From the NCBI GenBank assembly GCA_027186245.1, contig CP114482.1, positions 17,069,209 through 17,133,208 of the forward strand: DNA of 64,000 bases, read 5' to 3'. The notes under the pieces are model-generated. The model saw nothing but the letters and a program-made list of their open reading frames with translations, was not told the origin of the DNA and ran no database searches. The translations under genes were made by a program, and so were the position numbers. The first letter of the stretch is position 1; the number at the start of each line of letters is the position of its first letter. Of this stretch, positions 40,930 through 52,752 are shown piece by piece. This DNA is from Coriaria nepalensis. Its lineage: Eukaryota; Streptophyta; Magnoliopsida; Cucurbitales; Coriariaceae.

Positions 40930-42620
40930 GTCGTATGATTGCGTCTCTTTCAGTCATTAAATCATTCTGAATCACTTCGAATGAACTTCACACGTTAAAC
41001 ATGATTTCCATGCATAACTTGCAGTTGATCTATTGAAGGCAACAATGCAATTGTTTAGCCTTAAAATCATGTCATTGAGTCTCTTGTAGTGATTAAGTCA
41101 TTCTAAATAAATTCGAACGAATTCTATTTTCGCCTTTCAAACGTGATTTTCTTACATAACTTGCAATTCGTCTATAGCAGACAACGATGCATTATTTTAG
41201 CCTGAAAAAGCATATCATTTAGTCTTTTCATATCATTAAATTATTTGAAAGCACGTCGAGCCAATTCTATTTTTGCATTTAAAACACGACTTTCGTGCAT
41301 AACTTGGAAATGATCTATTGAAGGCAACTATGCATTTATTTAGACTTAAATTTGTATAATTGCGTCTCTTTCAGTCATTAAATCATTCTAAATAACTTTG
41401 AACGAACTTCACACTTTAAACATGACTTCCATGCATAACTTGCACTTGATCTATTGAAGGCAACAATGCAATTGTTTAGCATTAAAATCATGTCATTGAG
41501 TCTCTTGTAGTGATTAAATCCTTCAAAATAAATTGGAACGAATTCTACTTTCGCCTTTTAAACATGATTTTCTTATATAACTTGCAATGAATCTATTCCA
41601 GACAACGATGCATTATTTTAGCCTTAAAAAGCCTATCATTCAGTCTTTTCATATCATTAAATTATTTGGAAGCACGTCGAACCAATTCTATTTTTGCATT
41701 TAAAACACGACTTTCGTGCATAACTTGCAAATGATCTATTGAAGGCAACAATGCATTTTTTTAGCCTTAAAGTCGTATGATTGCGTCTCTTTCAGTCATT
41801 AAATCATTCTGAATCACTTCGAATGAACTTCACACTTTAAACTTGACTTCCATGCATAACTTGCAGTTGATCTATTGAAGGCAACAATGCAATTGTTTAG
41901 CCTTAAAATCATGTCATTGAGTCTCTTGTAGTGATTAAGTCATTCTAAATAAATTCGAACGAATTCTATTTTCGCCTTTCAAACGTGATTTTCTTACATA
42001 ACTTGCAATTCATCTATAGCAGACAACGATGCATTATTTTAGCCTGAAAAAGCATATCATTTAGTCTTTTCATATCATTAAATTATTTGAAAGCACGTCG
42101 AACCAATTCCATTTTTGCATTTAAAACACGACTTTCGTGCATAACTTGCAAATGATCTATTGAAGGCAACTATGCATTTTTTTAGACTTAAATTCGTATA
42201 ATTGCGTCTCTTTCAGTCATTAAATCATTCTAAATCACATCGAACGAACTTCACACTTTAAACATGACTTTCATGCATAACTTGCACTTGATCTATTGAA
42301 GGCAACAATGCAATTGTTTAGCCTTAAAATCATGTCATTGAGTCTCTTGTAGTGATTAAATCCTTCAAAATAAATTGGAACGAATTCTACTTTCGCCTTT
42401 TAAACATGATTTTCTTATATAACCTGCAATTAATCTATTCCAGACAACGATGCATTATTTTAGCCTTAAAAAGCCTATCATTCAGTCATTTCATATCAAT
42501 AAATTATTTGAAAGCACGTCGAACCAATTCTATTTTTGCATTTAAAACACGACTTTCGTGCATAACTTGCAAATGATCTATTGAAGGCAACTATGCATTT
42601 TTTTTAGACTTAAATTCGTA
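40930..42620 (+). repeat. 842-bp tandem duplication (two trimers), two copies
   Basis: CGCCTTTCAAACGTG lies at 41,131 and 41,973, and TCGCCTTTTAAACATG at about 41,550 and 42,392, offset 842. Shared rare changes include TCTATAGCAGAC, ATTCCAGACAACG and AAAAAGCCTATC. Edges are approximate. Confidence 0.82.
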
Positions 42621-43637
42621 TAATTGCGTCTCTTTCAGTCATTAAATCATTTTAAATCACTTCGAACGAACTTCACACTTTAAACATGACTTCCATGCAT
42701 AACTTGCACTTGATCTATTAAAGGCAACAATGCAATTGTTTAGCCTTAAAATCATGTCATTGAGTCTCTTGTAGTGATTAAATCCTTCAAAATAAATTGG
42801 AACGAATTCTACTTTCGCCGTTCAAACATGATTTTCTTATATACCTTGCAATTAATCTATGGCAGACAACAATGCATTATTTTGGCCTAAAAAACAATAT
42901 CATTCAGTCTTTTCATATCATTAAATTATTTGAAAGCACGTCGAACCAATTCTATTTTTGCATTTAAAACACGACTTTCGTGCATAACTTGCAAATGATC
43001 TATTGAAGGCAACTATGCATTTTTTTAGACTTAAATTCGTATAATTGCGTCTCTTTCAGTCATTAAATCATTCTAAATCACTTCGAACGAAATTCGCATT
43101 TTAAACATGAATTTCGTGCATAACTTGAAGTTGATCTATTGAAGGCAACAATGCAATTTTTTAGCCTTAAAATCATGTCATTGAGTCTCTTGTAGTGATT
43201 AAATCCTTCAAAATAGATTGGAACAAATTCTACTTTCGCCCTTCAAACATGATTGTTACATAACTTGCAATTAATCTATTGCAGACAACAATGCATTATT
43301 GTTGCCTAAAAAAGCATATCATTCAGTCTTTTCATATCATTAAATTATTTGAAAGCAAGTCGAACCAATTCTATTTTTACATTTAAAACACGACTTTCAT
43401 GCATAACTTGCAAGTGATCTATTGAAGGCAACTCTGCCTTCTTTTAGATTTAAAGTCGTATAATTGCGTTTGTTTCAGTCATTAAATCATTTTAAATCAC
43501 TTCGAACGAAATTCGTATTTTAAACATGAATTTCGTGCATAACTTGCACTTGATCTATTGTAGGCAACAATGCATTTGTTTAGCCTTAAAATCATGTCAT
43601 TGAATCTCTTGTGGTGATTAAAGCATTCTGAATTAAT
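42621..43637 (+). repeat. Transitional trimers before the 11-mer region
   Basis: About 2.4 trimers. One A monomer near 43,250 has lost a few bases (CATGATTGTTACATAAC). A stretch near 43,300 resembles the 37.4 kb unit (ATTGTTGCCTAAAAAAGC, AAGCAAGTCG). Confidence 0.78.
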
Positions 43638-43922
43638 TCGAACGAATTCTATTTTCACCCTTCAAACATGATTTTCTTACATAACTTGCAACTAATCTAT
43701 TGCAGACAACAATGCATTATTTTAGCCATAAAAAGCATATCATTCAGTCTTTTCATATCATTAAATTATTTGAAAGCACGTCGAACCAATTCTATTTTTG
43801 CATTTAAGACACGACCTTCGTGCATAACTTGCCATTGATCAATTCAAGGCAACTATGCATTTTTATTGCCTTAAAGTCTTATTATTGCATCTCTTTTGGT
43901 CATTAAATCATTCTAAATCACT

Positions 43923-45471
43923 TCGAACGAAATTCGCTCTTTAAACATGACTTTCGAACACAACTTGCCATTGATTGATTGAAGGCAACAATGCAATGCA
44001 TTTGTTTAGCCTTAAAATCAATTCATTGAGTCTCTTCTTGTCATGAAATCATTCTAAATTAATTCGAACGAATTCGATTTTCATCCTTCAAACATGATTT
44101 TCTTACATAACTTGCAATTAATCTATTGCAGACAACGATGCATTATTTCAGCCTTAAAAAGCATATCATTTAGTCTTTTCAGACCATTAAATTATTTGAA
44201 AGCATGTCGAACCAACTCTATTTTTGCATTTAAAACTTGACTTTCATGCATAACTTGCAATTGATCTATCGAAGGCAACTATGCATTTTTTTAGCCTTAA
44301 AGTCATACGATTGCATCTCTTTTGGTCAATAAATGATTCTAAATCACTTCGAACGAAATTCGCACTTTAAACATGACTTCCGTGCATAACTTGCAGTTGA
44401 TCTATTGAAGGCAACAATGCATTTGTTTAGCCTTAAAATCATGTCATTGAGTCTCTTGTAGTGATTAAATCATTCTAAATTAATTCGAACGAATTCTATT
44501 TTTCACCCTTCAAACATGATTTTCTTACATAACTTGCAATTAATCTATTGCAGACAACAATGCATTATTTTAGCCTTAAAAAGCATATCATTCAGTCTTT
44601 TCAAATCATTAAATTATTTGAAAGCAATTCGATTCTATTTTTGCATTTAAAACACGACTTTCATGCATAACTTGCAATTGATCTATTGAAAGCAACTATG
44701 CATTTTTTTAGCCTTAAAGTCATATCATTGCATCTCTTTTTGTCATTATATCATTCTAAATCACTTCGAATGAAATTCAACCTTTAAACATGACTTTCGA
44801 GCATAACTTGCCGTTGATCGATTCAAGGCAACAATGCATTTGTTTAGCCTTAAAATCATTTCATTGAGTCTCTTGTAGTCATGAAATCATTCTAAATTAA
44901 TTCCAACGAATTCTATTTTCGCCCTTCAAACATGATTTTCTTACATAACTTGCAATTAACCTATTGAAGACAACAATGCATTCCTTTAGCCTTAAAAAGC
45001 ATGTCATTCAGTCTTTTCATGTCATTAAATTGTTTGAAAGCACTTCGAACCAATTCTATATTTGCATTTAAAACACGACTTTCATGCATAACTTGCAATT
45101 GATCTATTGAAGGCAACTATGCATTTTTATAGCCTTAAAATCATTTCATTGAATCTCTTGTAGTCAAGAAATCATTATAAATTAATTCAAACGAATTCTA
45201 TTTCCGCCATTCAAACGTGATTCTCTTACATAACTTGCAATTAATCTATTGAACACAACAATGCATTCCTTTAGCCATAAAAAGCATATCATTCAGTCTT
45301 TTCATATCATTAAATTATTTGAAAGCACGTTGAACCAATTCTATTTTTGCATTTAAGACACGACCATCGTGCATAACTTGCCATTGATCTATTCAAGGCA
45401 ACTATGCATTTTTATAGCCTTAAAGTCTTACTATTGCATCTCTTTTGGTCATTAAATCATTCTAAATCACT
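43923..45471 (+). repeat. 11-monomer HOR unit 1 (1549 bp)
   Basis: Monomer order is C-A-B, C-A-B, C-A-hybrid B/C, A-B. It begins TCGAACGAAATTCGCTC. One B lacks the start box (AAAGCAATTCGATTCTA near 44,623), and one C carries a GCAAT duplication (CAATGCAATGCATTTG near 43,990). Eleven monomers of about 141 bp make 1549 bp. Confidence 0.9.
45045..45186 (+). repeat. Hybrid B/C monomer of the 11-mer
   Basis: First half is B (TCGAACCAATTCTATATTTG, CTTGCAATTGATC, GGCAACTATGC). Second half is C (TAGCCTTAAAATCATTTC, TTGAATCTCTTGTAG, TATAAATTAAT). The switch lies in or near TAGCCTTAAA, which B and C share. Equivalent hybrids lie at 46,594-46,735, 48,428-48,569, 49,977-50,118 and 51,530-51,671. The switch point differs from the hybrid at 27.5 kb, so the two arose separately. 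Confidence 0.88.
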
Positions 45472-47020
45472 TCGAACGAAATTCGCTCTTTAAACATGAC
45501 TTTCGACCACAACTTGCCGTTGATTGATTGAAGGCAACAATGCAATGCATTTGTTTAGCCTTAAAATCAATTCATTGAGTCTCTTCTTGTCATGAAATCA
45601 TTCTAAATTAATTCGAACGAATTCGATTTTCATCCTTCAAACATGATTTTCTTACATAACTTGCAATTAATCTATTGCAGACAACGATGCATTATTTCAG
45701 CCTTAAAAAGCATATCATTTAGTCTTTTCAGACCATTAAATTATTTGAAAGCATGTCGAACCAACTCTATTTTTGCATTTAAAACTCGACTTTCATGCAT
45801 AACTTGCAATTGATCTATCGAAGGCAACTATGCATTTTTTTAGCCTTAAAGTCATACGATTGCATCTCTTTTGGTCAATAAATGATTCTAAATCACTTCG
45901 AACGAAATTCGCACTTTAAACATGACTTCCGTGCATAACTTGCAGTTGATCTATTGAAGGCAACAATGCATTTGTTTAGCCTTAAAATCATGTCATTGAG
46001 TCTCTTGTAGTGATTAAATCATTCTAAATTAATTCGAACGAATTCTATTTTTCACCCTTCAAACATGATTTTCTTACATAACTTGCAATTAATCTATTGC
46101 AGACAACAATGCATTATTTTAGCCTTAAAAAGCATATCATTCAGTCTTTTCAAATCATTAAATTATTTGAAAGCAATTCGATTTTATTTTTGCATTTAAA
46201 ACACGACTTTCATGCATAACTTGCAATTGATCTATTGAAAGCAACTATGCATTTTTTTAGCCTTAAAGTCATATCATTGCATCTCTTTTTGTCATTATAT
46301 CATTCTAAATCACTTCGAATGAAATTCAACCTTTAAACATGACTTTCGAGCATAACTTGCCGTTGATCGATTCAAGGCAACAATGCATTTGTTTAGCCTT
46401 AAAATCATTTCATTGAGTCTCTTGTAGTCATGAAATCATTCTAAATTAATTCCAACGAATTCTATTTTCGCCCTTCAAACATGATTTTCTTACATAACTT
46501 GCAATTAACCTATTGAAGACAACAATGCATTCCTTTAGCCTTAAAAAGCATGTCATTCAGTCTTTTCATGTCATTAAATTGTTTGAAAGCACTTCGAACC
46601 AATTCTATATTTGCATTTAAAACACGACTTTCATGCATAACTTGCAATTGATCTATTGAAGGCAACTATGCATTTTTATAGCCTTAAAATCATTTCATTG
46701 AATCTCTTGTAGTCAAGAAATCATTATAAATTAATTCAAACGAATTCTATTTCCGCAATTCAAACGTGATTCTCTTACATAACTTGCAATTAATCTATTG
46801 AACACAACAATGCATTCCTTTAGCCATAAAAAGCATATCATTCAGTCTTTTCATATCATTAAATTATTTGAAAGCACGTTGAACCAATTCTATTTTTGCA
46901 TTTAAGACACGACCATCGTGCATAACTTGCCATTGATCTATTCAAGGCAACTATGCATTTTTATAGCCTTAAAGTCTTACTATTGCATCTCTTTTGGTCA
47001 TTAAATCATTCTAAATCACT
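45472..47020 (+). repeat. 11-monomer HOR unit 2 (1549 bp)
   Basis: The same 11-monomer order as unit 1, offset exactly 1549. It differs by a few markers, including AAAACTCGA, TTCGATTTTA and CCGCAATTC. It is followed by an extra A-B pair (47,021-47,305) brought in by the 3383-bp duplication. Confidence 0.9.
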
Positions 47021-47305
47021 TCGAACGAATTCTATTTTCACCCTTCAAACATGATTTTCTTACATAACTTGCAACTAATCTATTGCAGACAACAATGCAT
47101 TATTTTAGCCATAAAAAGCATATCATTCAGTCTTTTCATATCATTAAATTATTTGAAAGCACGTCGAACCAATTCTATTTTTGCATTTAAGACACGACCT
47201 TCGTGCATAACTTGCCATTGATCAATTCAAGGCAACTATGCATTTTTATTGCCTTAAAGTCTTATTATTGCATCTCTTTTGGTCATTAAATCATTCTAAA
47301 TCACT

Positions 47306-48854
47306 TCGAACGAAATTCGCTCTTTAAACATGACTTTCGAACACAACTTGCCATTGATTGATTGAAGGCAACAATGCAATGCATTTGTTTAGCCTTAAAA
47401 TCAATTCATTGAGTCTCTTCTTGTCATGAAATCATTCTAAATTAATTCGAACGAATTCGATTTTCATCCTTCAAACATGATTTTCTTACATAACTTGCAA
47501 TTAATCTATTGCAGACAACGATGCATTATTTCAGCCTTAAAAAGCATATCATTTAGTCTTTTCAGACCATTAAATTATTTGAAAGCATGTCGAACCAACT
47601 CTATTTTTGCATTTAAAACTTGACTTTCATGCATAACTTGCAATTGATCTATCGAAGGCAACTATGCATTTTTTTAGCCTTAAAGTCATACGATTGCATC
47701 TCTTTTGGTCAATAAATGATTCTAAATCACTTCGAACGAAATTCGCACTTTAAACATGACTTCCGTGCATAACTTGCAGTTGATCTATTGAAGGCAACAA
47801 TGCATTTGTTTAGCCTTAAAATCATGTCATTGAGTCTCTTGTAGTGATTAAATCATTCTAAATTAATTCGAACGAATTCTATTTTTCACCCTTCAAACAT
47901 GATTTTCTTACATAACTTGCAATTAATCTATTGCAGACAACAATGCATTATTTTAGCCTTAAAAAGCATATCATTCAGTCTTTTCAAATCATTAAATTAT
48001 TTGAAAGCAATTCGATTCTATTTTTGCATTTAAAACACGACTTTCATGCATAACTTGCAATTGATCTATTGAAAGCAACTATGCATTTTTTTAGCCTTAA
48101 AGTCATATCATTGCATCTCTTTTTGTCATTATATCATTCTAAATCACTTCGAATGAAATTCAACCTTTAAACATGACTTTCGAGCATAACTTGCCGTTGA
48201 TCGATTCAAGGCAACAATGCATTTGTTTAGCCTTAAAATCATTTCATTGAGTCTCTTGTAGTCATGAAATCATTCTAAATTAATTCCAACGAATTCTATT
48301 TTCGCCCTTCAAACATGATTTTCTTACATAACTTGCAATTAACCTATTGAAGACAACAATGCATTCCTTTAGCCTTAAAAAGCATGTCATTCAGTCTTTT
48401 CATGTCATTAAATTGTTTGAAAGCACTTCGAACCAATTCTATATTTGCATTTAAAACACGACTTTCATGCATAACTTGCAATTGATCTATTGAAGGCAAC
48501 TATGCATTTTTATAGCCTTAAAATCATTTCATTGAATCTCTTGTAGTCAAGAAATCATTATAAATTAATTCAAACGAATTCTATTTCCGCCATTCAAACG
48601 TGATTCTCTTACATAACTTGCAATTAATCTATTGAACACAACAATGCATTCCTTTAGCCATAAAAAGCATATCATTCAGTCTTTTCATATCATTAAATTA
48701 TTTGAAAGCACGTTGAACCAATTCTATTTTTGCATTTAAGACACGACCATCGTGCATAACTTGCCATTGATCTATTCAAGGCAACTATGCATTTTTATAG
48801 CCTTAAAGTCTTACTATTGCATCTCTTTTGGTCATTAAATCATTCTAAATCACT
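47306..48854 (+). repeat. 11-monomer HOR unit 3 (1549 bp)
   Basis: Carries the marker set of unit 1 (AAAACTTGA, TTCGATTCTA, CCGCCATTC), so it is the duplicated copy of unit 1. Confidence 0.9.
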
Positions 48855-50403
48855 TCGAACGAAATTCGCTCTTTAAACATGACTTTCGACCACAACTTGC
48901 CGTTGATTGATTGAAGGCAACAATGCAATGCATTTGTTTAGCCTTAAAATCAATTCATTGAGTCTCTTCTTGTCATGAAATCATTCTAAATTAATTCGAA
49001 CGAATTCGATTTTCATCCTTCAAACATGATTTTCTTACATAACTTGCAATTAATCTATTGCAGACAACGATGCATTATTTCAGCCTTAAAAAGCATATCA
49101 TTTAGTCTTTTCAGACCATTAAATTATTTGAAAGCATGTCGAACCAACTCTATTTTTGCATTTAAAACTCGACTTTCATGCATAACTTGCAATTGATCTA
49201 TCGAAGGCAACTATGCATTTTTTTAGCCTTAAAGTCATACGATTGCATCTCTTTTGGTCAATAAATGATTCTAAATCACTTCGAACGAAATTCGCACTTT
49301 AAACATGACTTCCGTGCATAACTTGCAGTTGATCTATTGAAGGCAACAATGCATTTGTTTAGCCTTAAAATCATGTCATTGAGTCTCTTGTAGTGATTAA
49401 ATCATTCTAAATTAATTCGAACGAATTCTATTTTTCACCCTTCAAACATGATTTTCTTACATAACTTGCAATTAATCTATTGCAGACAACAATGCATTAT
49501 TTTAGCCTTAAAAAGCATATCATTCAGTCTTTTCAAATCATTAAATTATTTGAAAGCAATTCGATTTTATTTTTGCATTTAAAACACGACTTTCATGCAT
49601 AACTTGCAATTGATCTATTGAAAGCAACTATGCATTTTTTTAGCCTTAAAGTCATATCATTGCATCTCTTTTTGTCATTATATCATTCTAAATCACTTCG
49701 AATGAAATTCAACCTTTAAACATGACTTTCGAGCATAACTTGCCGTTGATCGATTCAAGGCAACAATGCATTTGTTTAGCCTTAAAATCATTTCATTGAG
49801 TCTCTTGTAGTCATGAAATCATTCTAAATTAATTCCAACGAATTCTATTTTCGCCCTTCAAACATGATTTTCTTACATAACTTGCAATTAACCTATTGAA
49901 GACAACAATGCATTCCTTTAGCCTTAAAAAGCATGTCATTCAGTCTTTTCATGTCATTAAATTGTTTGAAAGCACTTCGAACCAATTCTATATTTGCATT
50001 TAAAACACGACTTTCATGCATAACTTGCAATTGATCTATTGAAGGCAACTATGCATTTTTATAGCCTTAAAATCATTTCATTGAATCTCTTGTAGTCAAG
50101 AAATCATTATAAATTAATTCAAACGAATTCTATTTCCGCAATTCAAACGTGATTCTCTTACATAACTTGCAATTAATCTATTGAACACAACAATGCATTC
50201 CTTTAGCCATAAAAAGCATATCATTCAGTCTTTTCATATCATTAAATTATTTGAAAGCACGTTGAACCAATTCTATTTTTGCATTTAAGACACGACCATC
50301 GTGCATAACTTGCCATTGATCTATTCAAGGCAACTATGCATTTTTATAGCCTTAAAGTCTTACTATTGCATCTCTTTTGGTCATTAAATCATTCTAAATC
50401 ACT
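48855..50403 (+). repeat. 11-monomer HOR unit 4 (1549 bp)
   Basis: Carries the marker set of unit 2 (AAAACTCGA, TTCGATTTTA, CCGCAATTC), so it is the duplicated copy of unit 2. Confidence 0.9.
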
Positions 50404-51956
50404 TCGAACGAAATTCGCTCTTTAAACATGACTTTCGACCACAACTTGCCGTTGATTGATTGAAGGCAACAATGCAATGCATTTGTTTAGCCTTAAAATC
50501 ATTTCATTGAGTCTCTTCTAGTCATGAAATCATTCTAAACTAATTCAAACGAATTCGATTTTCACCCTTCAAACATTATTTTCTTACATAACTTGCAATT
50601 AATCTATTGCAGACAACGATGCATTATTTTAGCCTTAAAAGGCATATCATTTAGTCTTTTCATACCATTAAATTATTTGAGAGCACGTCGAACCAATTCT
50701 ATTTTTGCATTTAAAACTCGACTTTCATGCATAACTGGCAAATGATCTATTGAAGGCAACTATGCCTTCGTTTAGATTTAAAGTCGTATAATTGCGTTTG
50801 TTTCAGTCATTAAATCATTCTAAATCACTTCGAATGAAATTTGCATTTTCAACATGACTTCCGTGCATAACTTGCAGTTGATCTATTGAAGGCAACAATA
50901 CATTTGTTTAGCCTTAAAATCATGTCATTGAGTCTCTTGTAGTGATTAAATCATTCTAAATTAATTGGAACGAATTCTATTTTCGCCCTTCAAACATGAT
51001 TTTCTTACATAACTTGCAATTAATCTATTGCAGACAACAATGCATTATTTTAGCCATAAAAAGCATATCATTCAGTCTTTTCAAATCATTAAATTATTTG
51101 AAAGCACTTCAAGGGAATTCTATTTTTGCATTTAAAACACGACTTTCATGCATAACTTGCAATTGATCTATTGAAGGAAACTATGCATTTTTTTAGCCTT
51201 AAAGTCATATCATTGCATCTCTTTTGGCCATTATATCATTCTAAATCACTTCGAATGAAATTCAACCTTTAAACATGACTTTCGAGCATAACTTGCCGTT
51301 GATCGATTCAAGGCAACAATGCATTTGTTTAGCCTTAAAATCATTTCATTGAGTCTCTTGTAGTCATGAAATCATTCTAAATTAATTCGAACGAATTCTA
51401 TTTTCACCCTTCAAACATGATTTTCTTACATAACTTGCAATTAACCTATTGAAGACAACAATGCATTCCTTTAGCCTTAAAAAGCATGTCATTCAGTCTT
51501 TTCATGTCATTAAATTGTTTGAAAGCACTTCGAACCAATTCTATATTTGCATTTAAAACACAACTTTCATGCATAACTTGCAATTGATCTATTGAAGGCA
51601 ACTATGCATTCTTATAGCCTTAAAATCATTTCATTGAGTCTCTTGTAGTCAGGAAATCATTATAAATTAATTCAAACGAATTCTATTTCCGCCCTTCAAA
51701 CATGATTTTCTTACATAACTTGCAATTAATCTATTGAACACAACAATGCATTCCTTTAGCCTTAAAAAGCATGTCATTCAGTTTTTTCATATCATTAGAT
51801 TATTTGAAAGCACGTCAAACCATTTCTATTTTTGCATTTAAAACACGACTTTCATGCATAACTTGCAATTGATCTATTGAGCGCACCTATGCATTTTTTT
51901 AGCCTGAAAGACATATTATTGCATCTCTTTTGGTCATTAAATCATTCTAAATGACT
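50404..51956 (+). repeat. 11-monomer HOR unit 5, diverged (1553 bp)
   Basis: Same monomer order and hybrid B/C monomer, but with many differences from units 1-4, such as TATGCCTTCGTTTAG, CACTTCAAGGGAATTC and AGTCAGGAAATC. It looks like an older copy at the edge of the 11-mer block. Confidence 0.85.
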
Positions 51957-52583
51957 TCGAACGAAATTCGCCCTTTAAACATGACTTTCGAGCATGACTT
52001 GCCATTGATCGATTCAAGGCAACAATGCATTTGTTTAGCCTTAAAATCATTTCATTGAGTCTCTTGTAGTCATGAAATCATTCTAAATTAATTCGAACGA
52101 ATTCTATTTTCGCCCTTCAAACATGATTTTCTTACATAACTTGCAATTAACCTATTGAAGACAACAATGCATTCCTTTAGCCTTAAAAAGCATGTCATTC
52201 AGTCTTTTCATGTCATTAAATTGTTTGAAAGCACTTCGAACCAATTCTAAATTTGCATTTAAAACACGACTTTCATGCATAACTTCCAAATGATCTATTG
52301 AAGAAAACTATGCATTTTTTTAGCCTTAAAGTCGTATTACTGCATCTCTTTTAGTCATTAATTATTAAACATGACTTTCGTGCATAACTTGCAGTTCATC
52401 TATTGAAGGCAACAATGCATTTGTTTAGCCTTAAAATCATGTCATTGAGTCTCTTGTAGTGATTAAATCATTCTAAATTACTTCGAACGAATTCGATTTT
52501 CGCCCTTCAAACATGATTTTCTTACATAACTTGCAATTAATCTATTGCAGACAACAATGCATTATTTTAGCCTTAAAAAGCAT
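51957..52583 (+). repeat. Left-array end next to the strand switch
   Basis: Monomers C, A, B, a shortened C and a partial A (about 101 bases from the box at 52,483). The C monomer has lost about 31 bp at about 52,357-52,361 (GTCATTAATTATTAAACATG), which removes its start box. The preceding B has TCTCTTTTAGTCATTA and the C has GACTTTCGTGCATAACTTG. Both resemble the right array more than the left trimers around 51-52 kb. Confidence 0.85.
52371..52533 (+). repeat. Inverted-repeat arm 1 at the strand switch (163 bp)
   Basis: Pairs with the reverse complement of 52,590-52,752. By hand I count 10 mismatches in 163 positions and no gap. The arm covers most of a C monomer and the first third of an A monomer. 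The 56-bp spacer is 52,534-52,589. Confidence 0.88.
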
Positions 52584-52592
52584 TTTCTTCAA
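52581..52592. other. Strand-switch (inversion) joint
   Basis: The left A monomer reads normally to CCTTAAAAAGCAT (end 52,583). The next bases, TTTCTTCAAGTTATG, are minus-strand monomer A. Other minus-strand copies read TTTTCTTCAATAGATTAATT before ACAAGTTATG, so 14 bp are missing here between short CAA (TTG) repeats. Homology at the joint itself is only 1-4 bp, which suggests end joining or template switching and not homologous exchange. Confidence 0.8.
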
Positions 52593-52752
52593 GTTATGTA
52601 AGAAAATAATGTTTGAAGGGCGAAAATAGAATTCGTTCGAATTAATTTAGATTGATTTAATGACTAGAAGAGACTCAATGACATGACTTCAAGGCTAAAC
52701 AAATGCATTGTTGCCTTCAATAGATCAACTGCAAGTTACGCACGAAAGTCAT
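52590..52752 (-). repeat. Inverted-repeat arm 2 at the strand switch (163 bp)
   Basis: Partner of 52,371-52,533. Begins CAAGTTATGTAAGAAAATAA. Beyond these arms the two arrays still match in inverted sense at the family level, except for the 31-bp loss in the left C monomer. Confidence 0.88.

Larger units (their letters stand above)
43638..47020 (+). repeat. 3383-bp segmental duplication, copy 1 (24 monomers)
   Basis: Starts at an A monomer (TCGAACGAATTCTATTTTCA) and holds an A-B pair plus two 11-monomer units. Copy 2 follows directly. The two internal units carry private markers (AAAACTTGA then AAAACTCGA; TTCGATTCTA then TTCGATTTTA; CCGCCATTC then CCGCAATTC). The same order of markers recurs in copy 2, so the whole segment was duplicated after the 11-mer had already doubled. 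Confidence 0.93.
47021..50403 (+). repeat. 3383-bp segmental duplication, copy 2
   Basis: Matches 43,638-47,020 at a constant offset of 3383. I saw no mismatch or indel by eye. At its left edge a B end (CTAAATCACT) is joined to an A start (TCGAACGAATTCTATTTTCA), skipping a C monomer. That joint exists nowhere else in the window that I noticed and marks the breakpoint. Confidence 0.93.
1..52583 (+). repeat. Left satellite array, A-B-C trimers of ~421 bp
   Basis: Continuous head-to-tail satellite with no unique sequence. The start box of monomer A falls at 9, 431, 852, 1273, 1695, 2116, 2537, 2958, 3380 and 3801, a steady step of 421-422. Later anchors (9277, 19379, 27358, 36060, 39429, 43638) keep the same phase apart from one 285-bp step at 27,358-27,643. 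That gives 103 trimers plus one two-monomer unit between 9 and 43,638. From 43.6 kb the order changes to an 11-monomer unit. The three monomers share blocks such as CATAACTTGCA, ATCTATTG, ATGCATT and TTTAGCCTTAAA, so they descend from one ancestor of about 140 bp. The strand is arbitrary and follows the orientation in which monomers start with TCGAAC. Species and chromosome position are not deducible. Confidence 0.97.

Noticed and set aside
9253..42576. Short open frames of 66-74 codons at 9253, 10516, 12200, 15147, 19355, 20617, 24417, 39405 and 42352 as genes
   Set aside because: They span monomer boundaries and sit at near-multiples of 421 bp. The two starts I checked (9253, 15147) are GTG, not ATG. 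Most other trimers have stops in the same frame. The peptides are translated satellite with no recognisable domain.
52534..52589. Spacer of the inverted repeat as an origin or regulatory hairpin loop
   Set aside because: The spacer is ordinary monomer A sequence, and nothing in it goes beyond the satellite.
52371..52752. Strand switch as a simple fold-back sequencing or library artefact
   Set aside because: The arms differ at 10 of 163 positions, and the right arm carries a fixed set of its own variants for over 11 kb. Assembly error at the joint itself still needs read support to exclude.
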